DNA of 58,878 nucleotides from Azospirillum sp. Its GTDB lineage: Bacteria > Pseudomonadota > Alphaproteobacteria > Azospirillales > Azospirillaceae. Location of the stretch: the NCBI GenBank assembly GCA_016124535.1, contig WGNK01000063.1, positions 1 through 58,878 on the forward strand, read 5' to 3'. Positions 53,977-58,878 of the stretch are shown here, piece after piece (position 1 is the stretch's first letter; every line of letters begins with the position of its first letter). A program made the position numbers and the translations under genes. The notes under the pieces are model-generated. The model worked only from the letters and a program-made list of their open reading frames with translations, was not told the DNA's origin and ran no database searches.

Positions 53977-54518
53977 CCTTTACACCTTCCCGGCTGGCTG
54001 GCTGATTTCGAACCCAGATCTATCCATAATCCCAAGTCTCCCCCCGAACTCGTCGGAGACTCGCCACTCACAACCCACCATCAGCGACTCATCGGAAATC
54101 GGCTGCTTGCCCCGACCAAATTGCCATAGCACGCCAGCATGCTGCAGCGCAGCAAGTAAAATCAGCCTATTTCAAGAGCTTACGCGACTTTTCGCCCCCC
54201 TCGAGATTGACTTTACAAGTCATTGATTTCACTGGCATTTCTCAGTTGGTTGCATGCCGTGATACCAAATTGGGGTGTGCCAAGCTGGCGGGGCGGCCGG
54301 AATGAGCGGACCACAGCGCGAACGGGGTTCTCTATACTGCGCAGCGACGGGCCATACAATCTAAACCTCCGGCCGCGGCGCAGTCCCGGATCGGCGCGCG
54401 CTGACAGCATCGCGCGGGGTCTTTGACCCTGGCGTCGCCCTGGGATCCTGCCGCGCGGTCTTGCCGGCGCTGGCCCGGCCCGTGCCGTTTCCGCCGGGCT
54501 GGGGACGCTGAAGACGGC
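53977..54518. other. Intergenic region upstream of the giant glycosyltransferase
   Basis: 542 bp without a convincing gene. It separates the glycan operon from the sulfotransferase gene on the same strand. Composition is mixed, with an AT-rich part at 54150-54270 that probably holds the operon promoter, but no pair of promoter boxes is convincing. Confidence 0.5.
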
Positions 54519-55394
54519 CTACAATATCGCGGAGTCATCCCACGCCGCAGCCGGGTCCGCCCGCAGGGTCTCGATCCGACGGCTCACCGCCCGGCAAAAC
54601 AGTTGCTTATGGACCCACGGCTGGGTCCGGCCGGTTTCGACCGCTATCGACTTGCGGATAAAAGCATAGGCCTTTTGCATTTGCTCGAGTTCGTACCCGC
54701 GCTCGGCCAATGCCGGCCAGGATGGATCGATCGGGTTGGGCAGCCGCAGGTAATCTTCCGAAACTGTACCCGGTTCCCCGAGAAAGCCGGTCAGCCTTGC
54801 CAAGCGGTCGACCGTGACGTCATCAAGAAAAAAGAACTGCGCATCCTTAAGGGTCGCAAACATGGAGATCTGCATGATGGTCGATTTCATCCATGCATTT
54901 TTCATCGAGCCGAAATCTTTTCCAGGAAACAATTTGCTCATCGAATACAAAATTTCGTCGGGACGGCGCAGGGTCAGGATGTAGCGTGCATCAGGGAAAT
55001 AGCTTGAGTAGAATTCAAGGCAATACTGGTCGATTCCGTTCCAATAATGGTTGCCGTGCGGCCCAAATGCCTGCTTGGAACCGATCCATCGGTAGTGCTT
55101 GCTCAATTTCTGATAGAAATCGAACCAATATCCATCATTCATGCCATAACTTGGGATCAGATACCCTTTAAGATTGCCATAACCGGCATTGCGCCAAAGT
55201 GCATTGTACCAGCTGCGAAAATAGGCGCCCTTTTCCGCAAAGAACGGCAGATCTTCGCAGAGCAGGAACACCTGGTCGAATGTATTGAGATAATTGAACA
55301 ACAGGGTGGTGCCACTACGGGCACAGCCAACCACAAATACAGCATTCTTACTATGATTCGAAAAAAAGTCTCGGATGGTTTCGCTGAAACTCAT
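54519..55394 (-). CDS. PAPS-dependent sulfotransferase, copy 1
   Basis: A 291-residue cytosolic sulfotransferase. The 5'-phosphosulfate-binding loop is VVGCARSGTTLLFNYL (GCARSGTT at 23-30), and the 3'-phosphate-binding region is YILTLRRPDEILYSMS with Arg143/Arg144 and Ser151. It would transfer sulfate from PAPS to a sugar hydroxyl. It shares most of its sequence pattern with the next sulfotransferase gene (for example IGSKQAFGPHG, CEDLPFF and HPWVHKQLFC-type C-terminus), so the two are paralogues. GC content is clearly below that of the neighbouring glycan genes, suggesting horizontal acquisition. Its neighbours suggest sulfation of the surface polysaccharide. Confidence 0.88.
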   Translation of the reverse strand: MSFSETIRDFFSNHSKNAVFVVGCARSGTTLLFNYLNTFDQVFLLCEDLPFFAEKGAYFRSWYNALWRNAGYGNLKGYLIPSYGMNDGYWFDFYQKLSKHYRWIGSKQAFGPHGNHYWNGIDQYCLEFYSSYFPDARYILTLRRPDEILYSMSKLFPGKDFGSMKNAWMKSTIMQISMFATLKDAQFFFLDDVTVDRLARLTGFLGEPGTVSEDYLRLPNPIDPSWPALAERGYELEQMQKAYAFIRKSIAVETGRTQPWVHKQLFCRAVSRRIETLRADPAAAWDDSAIL

Positions 55395-56030
55395 TTTTGG
55401 CGTCTCTCAATTTTTCGACAAGTGGCGTGGCAACAGCCTTAAAAATTATCTCAATAACCGGAACACGTCGCGCTCGGCCCCGCCGTATCTTCGACCGGCA
55501 GACGCCGACTGTGAAGAATTAATCATTTTACATTTGTCGGCGTCAATAGCCTTCACGAGACCAACCGCGAGCCAGCCGCCGGCATCGTGCTCTGGACCGG
55601 ATACGGTCAGCCGTGTCGGCCAGCGGGCCGACGCCGGTCGGACTACTGTAGCACTAGGGCGCTGTCACCCAGCCGTCGCCAATATCCTCCAGGCTGCAGT
55701 AACTCTTTGCCTTTTCGCACATGGATCGACAGGCCTGCCCACCTGGGCGATGCTTGGCGTTGAGCCGGGACGGGACGGCGCCGTGCCCCGAGGCTGTTTG
55801 CTTTCCGCCAGCGGTCACTGGTTCGGGTGGTCGGGACTGGGTCCGAGGCAATGTTTGCGACGATCCGCCAAGCCGGGAGTGCGGGCCGGAAGGATTTCAG
55901 CCTGACCGGCGGTCGCTTGTTCGGCCTGCTCAAACCGCCGCTCAAGGCCGATCTGGTTGGCACCGGTTTTCTGCCAATCCGGGCAAGGGCAAGGTCGATG
56001 CCGGCGATCTGGCGCCGATACTGGCGGCAC
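55395..56030. other. Intergenic region between the two sulfotransferases
   Basis: 636 bp without a recognised gene. Frames of 70-240 codons occur, but the longer ones overlap the sulfotransferase genes in other phases. The part near 55400-55520 is AT-rich and could hold a promoter for copy 1, with a GATAAT-like -10 on the minus strand but no clear -35. Confidence 0.45.
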
Positions 56031-56897
56031 TCAAGTGAGCGGCCACGCCGCCTTGGAATCGCCGCGCAAGCCCTCCAGCTCCCGCGACGCCGTATCGCAG
56101 AACAGCTGCTTGTGGACCCAGGGGTGGGTGCGGCCGGTTTCGCCATCGAAATCCCGGCGAATGAAGGCATAGGCGGCCAGCAACTGATCGATCTCGAAGG
56201 AATGCTCGTCCAACGGCGGCCAATCGGAGGGAGGCGCCGAGCGCGAGCGCAGGTAACCCTCGGACAATGATGAAGGCTCGCCGACGACGCTGGCGATCCG
56301 GGCAATCCGCGGAAGGTCGACATCGTCCATGAATAGAAATTGCGCGTTCTTGGCGGTAGCAAAAATATGAACTTGGGTTATTACCGATTTGAGCCAGGTA
56401 TTCTTTAGGGAACCGAAATTCTCTGCGCCAAACATCTGGCTCATTGACCAAAGATTTTCGTCGGGCCGCCGCATAGGCAGGATATAATGGGCATTCGGAA
56501 AATAATTCAAAAAAAAGTCAACACAATACCGGTCAATCTGAGCCCAATACTCCTCACCATGGGGTCCGAAGGCTTGCTTGGAGCCAATGATCCGATAGCG
56601 CTCCTTCAACAGCCGATAGTAGTCAAACCAGTAGCCATCGGCATGGCCGAAGCTCGGCAAATAATAGCCCTTCGTCTTGCTGTGGCCAAGGCTCCGCCAG
56701 TGCGAATTATACCACGACCGATAATTCGCCCCCCGGTCGTGGAAGAATGGCAAATCCTCGCACAGCATGACGCAATCATCGAATTCATTGATATAGTTAA
56801 ATAATAGAGTGGTGCCGCTACGGGCGCAGCCGATCACAAAAACCGCTTCGCCACTTTTGTTAACAAAATATTGACGGATGCCGGCGCTGAAAGTCAT
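56031..56897 (-). CDS. PAPS-dependent sulfotransferase, copy 2
   Basis: A 288-residue paralogue of the preceding sulfotransferase. The start at ATG 56897 (MTFSAGIRQYFVNKSGEAVF) aligns exactly with that of copy 1; the longer frame upstream is not conserved. The PAPS loop is again GCARSGTT at 23-30, and the 3'-phosphate site is YILPMRRPDENLWSMS. By eye the two proteins are roughly 55-60% identical with no gaps in the first half, which indicates an old tandem duplication with divergence, so they may sulfate different positions. Low GC like copy 1. A hairpin upstream (56939-56964) separates it from the phage-like gene. Confidence 0.88.
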   Translation of the reverse strand: MTFSAGIRQYFVNKSGEAVFVIGCARSGTTLLFNYINEFDDCVMLCEDLPFFHDRGANYRSWYNSHWRSLGHSKTKGYYLPSFGHADGYWFDYYRLLKERYRIIGSKQAFGPHGEEYWAQIDRYCVDFFLNYFPNAHYILPMRRPDENLWSMSQMFGAENFGSLKNTWLKSVITQVHIFATAKNAQFLFMDDVDLPRIARIASVVGEPSSLSEGYLRSRSAPPSDWPPLDEHSFEIDQLLAAYAFIRRDFDGETGRTHPWVHKQLFCDTASRELEGLRGDSKAAWPLT

Positions 56898-56938
56898 CTC
56901 ACCATACCATTGATTTTCATCGGAAATCTGACAGAAAG

Positions 56939-56964
56939 CGCTGGATCGGAGGTTCAATCCAGCG
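56939..56964 (-). terminator. Probable terminator of the peptidase G2 gene
   Basis: On the minus strand CGCTGGAT and ATCCAGCG form a perfect 8-bp stem with a 10-base loop, starting 16 bp after the stop at 56980 and followed by CTTTCTGT. The T-run is imperfect. Confidence 0.5.
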
Positions 56965-56979
56965 CCCTGGCGAATAAAC

Positions 56980-58572
56980 TCAGCGAATCAACCATTCTTC
57001 AGCATCGCTGTCAAGCGGCCGCAATCGTATCCAGCGATCATTGACTGGCTGACCGACCCGGACCGGCACTTGCCCGAGCAGCCCGACGACATGCCACTCC
57101 GGCCGTTCGCGACGCGGAATATAGGCTGCGGTCGACTCATATTCGGGATTGAGCCGACGGCAGCGAACCGTGACCTGGTCGGCCCGGTCGGGCACCGTCA
57201 CCCCGGCGGGAACGGCGTCCGCCCGATACTCATGCACGACCTCGACCGGCGTTGCCACCGCCGCCATGACCTCGACCATCATCACCCGCGCCGAGCCGTC
57301 GGCGGCGCGAAGCGGGTTGCCCGATTCATCGAGCACGCCCCGCGCCTCGAGCAGCGGTCGTTCGACGCTGCGCTCGACGATGCGGCGGACCAGATGGTCG
57401 CCCTCGGCGACGAATTCTTCGACGGTTTCAACCGTCGGCGTGGTCACGGGCCGGTTCTCGATGACGGTTGTCGTCTCGGTCCAGCGGAGCCGGGCAACGT
57501 CGTCGTAGAGCGGGGTGCCGAAAGTATCGGACAGGTATTTGCCGGCCCAGCGCAGGTCGGCGGTATTGCAGGTCAGGGATGCCGAGCCGGTTTTCGGCCG
57601 GACAACCCCGATCACCGCCTGCGGCGGGTCCGCCGGACTGGCGGCGCGAACACGATTGCCATCGAGCACCACGGTGGTTCCAACCGGGATTTCGGCGCCG
57701 TCCGCCGATTCGAAGAACTCGGCATAATCGGCCGGCGTCTGGTAGCTGGCGCCGTCACCGAAGATGGTCCCGTCCCCGCGCACCGCGAATTCGACGTCGG
57801 CGGTTCCACCGTCGCTCGACACCGCAGTGGCAAAGTTGAAGCCGGTGCCGTTGGCGCTGGCCGTGGTCAGGCAGAGCAGACCTCCGGTCGCGGTATAGCC
57901 GGCGCTGGCGGCGCGAATCTTGACGACCGGAGCGGCGGCGGCGGCGTCCTCGACCTGCAGACGGTAAGACGGGCTGGTGGTGCCGATTCCGACCGCGCCG
58001 CCCGACTTGACGCTGAGGCCGGCGCCGGCACTGTCGCCCAACGCCCGAAAGGCGGCGTATTTGCTGGTATTGTCGTAGAGCAGGACCATACAGTCGCCAT
58101 TGGCGGAGTCGGTGCCGACCCGAATGTAACCGTTGCCGTTCTCATTGAAAAAACTGGCGACACACTTGTCGCCGGCCCCCAGCGGGCTGCTGGCGGTGAT
58201 GAGATTGGCCGGGGAGGCGGTGCCGATGCCGATCTTGCCGGAAACGATTACGCTGGCCGCCGGAGCGGTGTTGGCCCCGGCGAAGCTGCCGACCGCCACG
58301 CCGCCGTTCACGTCGAGTCGGCTCAGCGGCGCCGCGACCCCGAGCCCCAACCCGGTGGTGGTGGTCCGCCACTGTTCGGCTCCGCCGGCGGCAACGGCGA
58401 CGCAGTCGGCCGCCGGGTGGAACAGCCCGCAATCGGCGTCGCCGGTGAACGCGACGCCGGGCGTGGCGGCGCTGCCGACGGGCACCGTAACTGTGCCGGT
58501 GAAACTGGGGCCGGCAATCGGAGCGCGGTCCGAGAAATCCGGACGGGGCACCAGATGATAGGCGTTGGACAT
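56980..58572 (-). CDS. Phage tail-fibre/appendage-like protein with self-cleaving peptidase G2 domain
   Basis: A 530-residue protein starting at ATG 58572 (MSNAYHLVPRPDFSDRAPI); the frame above it belongs to a neighbouring gene's shadow. The N-terminal ~250 residues are Gly/Ala/Ser/Thr-rich beta-type repeats with GIGTxSP motifs (IGIGTASPANL, VGIGTTSPSYRLQV), typical of trimeric tail fibres and spikes. From ADYAEFFESADGAEIPVGTT (281-300) it matches the peptidase G2/IMC domain, an intramolecular chaperone that trims itself off after trimer folding. The C-terminal ~150 residues are specific to this protein. It could be a prophage remnant or a surface/appendage protein. A small gene lies directly upstream. 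Confidence 0.8.
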   Translation of the reverse strand: MSNAYHLVPRPDFSDRAPIAGPSFTGTVTVPVGSAATPGVAFTGDADCGLFHPAADCVAVAAGGAEQWRTTTTGLGLGVAAPLSRLDVNGGVAVGSFAGANTAPAASVIVSGKIGIGTASPANLITASSPLGAGDKCVASFFNENGNGYIRVGTDSANGDCMVLLYDNTSKYAAFRALGDSAGAGLSVKSGGAVGIGTTSPSYRLQVEDAAAAAPVVKIRAASAGYTATGGLLCLTTASANGTGFNFATAVSSDGGTADVEFAVRGDGTIFGDGASYQTPADYAEFFESADGAEIPVGTTVVLDGNRVRAASPADPPQAVIGVVRPKTGSASLTCNTADLRWAGKYLSDTFGTPLYDDVARLRWTETTTVIENRPVTTPTVETVEEFVAEGDHLVRRIVERSVERPLLEARGVLDESGNPLRAADGSARVMMVEVMAAVATPVEVVHEYRADAVPAGVTVPDRADQVTVRCRRLNPEYESTAAYIPRRERPEWHVVGLLGQVPVRVGQPVNDRWIRLRPLDSDAEEWLIR

Positions 58573-58577
58573 GGCGG

Positions 58578-58844
58578 TCACCCGTAAAAGACCAGATTGA
58601 CGGTGCAGGCTGCGGCGGATACCAGCCCCAGGCTGGCGACCTCCTCGACGACCCGGGCGCTGGGATTTAATTCCGGCGCACTGCCGTTTGTGACGTCGGC
58701 CGTGGGCAGCGCCGCCGCGGCGCCGTACTGGACCCAGAAATATGCCTCCTCGACGCGGCGAATGGAAACGAGCCTCCCGGGAGCGGGGATCTGGCTGCAA
58801 CCTTGAAGCGATTTTGGTGATCGGCTCGCGGTTCGGCGGCCGGG
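58578..58844 (-). CDS. Small phage-like protein upstream of the tail-fibre-like gene, start unclear
   Basis: The frame ending with TGA at 58578 encodes VSIRRVEEAYFWVQYGAAAA and, further on, SARVVEEVASLGLV and a C-terminal TVNLVFYG. This is plausible coding sequence of the small-protein type found beside tail-fibre genes. It stops 5 bp before the ATG of the peptidase G2 gene, which supports an operon. No ATG, GTG or TTG occurs in the open stretch down from the in-frame stop at 58847. The true start therefore lies in another phase (a frameshift) or uses an unusual codon. Function unknown. Confidence 0.4.
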   Translation of the reverse strand, partial: PGRRTASRSPKSLQGCSQIPAPGRLVSIRRVEEAYFWVQYGAAAALPTADVTNGSAPELNPSARVVEEVASLGLVSAAACTVNLVFYG

Positions 58845-58878
58845 TCAAGGGCGCGCCCGGTCGGTGCCTTGGCGCCGA

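Overview
The window looks like a chromosomal segment of a GC-rich alphaproteobacterium, most likely a member of Rhodospirillales or a close relative. Four things point there. The pyruvate dehydrogenase operon has a lipoyl domain fused to E1-beta. The rimP-nusA-ylxR(L7Ae fusion)-infB-rbfA-truB-rpsO-pnp order is intact. A fused TRAP-TAXI permease sits beside a BKACE gene. DUF1244 lies at the end of the pdh operon. The assignment is inferred from gene content only. No tRNA, rRNA, CRISPR array or recognisable transposase was seen.

Layout. (1) 1-1.6 kb: an AT-rich left edge with broken or unfamiliar minus-strand reading frames and a 12-bp direct repeat. (2) 1.7-8.1 kb, minus: ftsB, then pdhA-pdhB-pdhC-lpd and a DUF1244 gene. 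(3) 8.2-10.3 kb: fdhD diverges from an exported seven-bladed WD40 protein. (4) 10.3-16.4 kb, minus: a catabolic operon of class III aminotransferase, BKACE beta-keto-acid cleavage enzyme, TAXI binding protein and fused TRAP permease, behind a promoter with a palindrome over its -35 box. (5) 16.5-26.5 kb, minus: the translation/RNA operon from rimP to pnp, headed by a promoter and a leader that can form mutually exclusive terminator and antiterminator hairpins. (6) 26.6-30.5 kb, minus: a type I secretion ABC transporter and membrane fusion protein behind a small conserved gene, then a plus-strand pseudopilin-like lipoprotein.

(7) 31.6-58.6 kb: a large surface-polysaccharide region. It starts with three GDP-heptose genes (hddC-like, gmhB, gmhA), a glycosyltransferase and a flippase-like membrane protein. 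A plus-strand cassette follows: an E1-alpha/E1-beta thiamine-diphosphate enzyme pair with no E2, a DegT-fold enzyme whose PLP lysine is replaced by histidine (a ColD-type 3-dehydratase), an SDR, a GDP-fucose-synthase-like epimerase/reductase, a polyprenyl-phosphate glycosyltransferase and a Nudix hydrolase. A convergent minus-strand operon carries a 1502-residue multi-module glycosyltransferase, a C-methyltransferase, two SDRs and a GT-C-type membrane glycosyltransferase. Beyond it are two paralogous low-GC sulfotransferases and a phage-like protein with a peptidase G2 self-cleaving domain.

How the genes may work together. The polysaccharide region reads as a pathway for an unusual, probably branched and sulfated, deoxysugar-containing surface glycan. 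The most interesting proposal is that the E1 pair transfers a two-carbon unit from pyruvate to the 4-keto group of a GDP-linked 3,6-dideoxysugar (or dideoxyheptose) made by the ColD-like enzyme. This would resemble yersiniose biosynthesis, but with a PDH-E1-type ligase and GDP instead of CDP. It is inference from gene content and active-site residues, not demonstrated.
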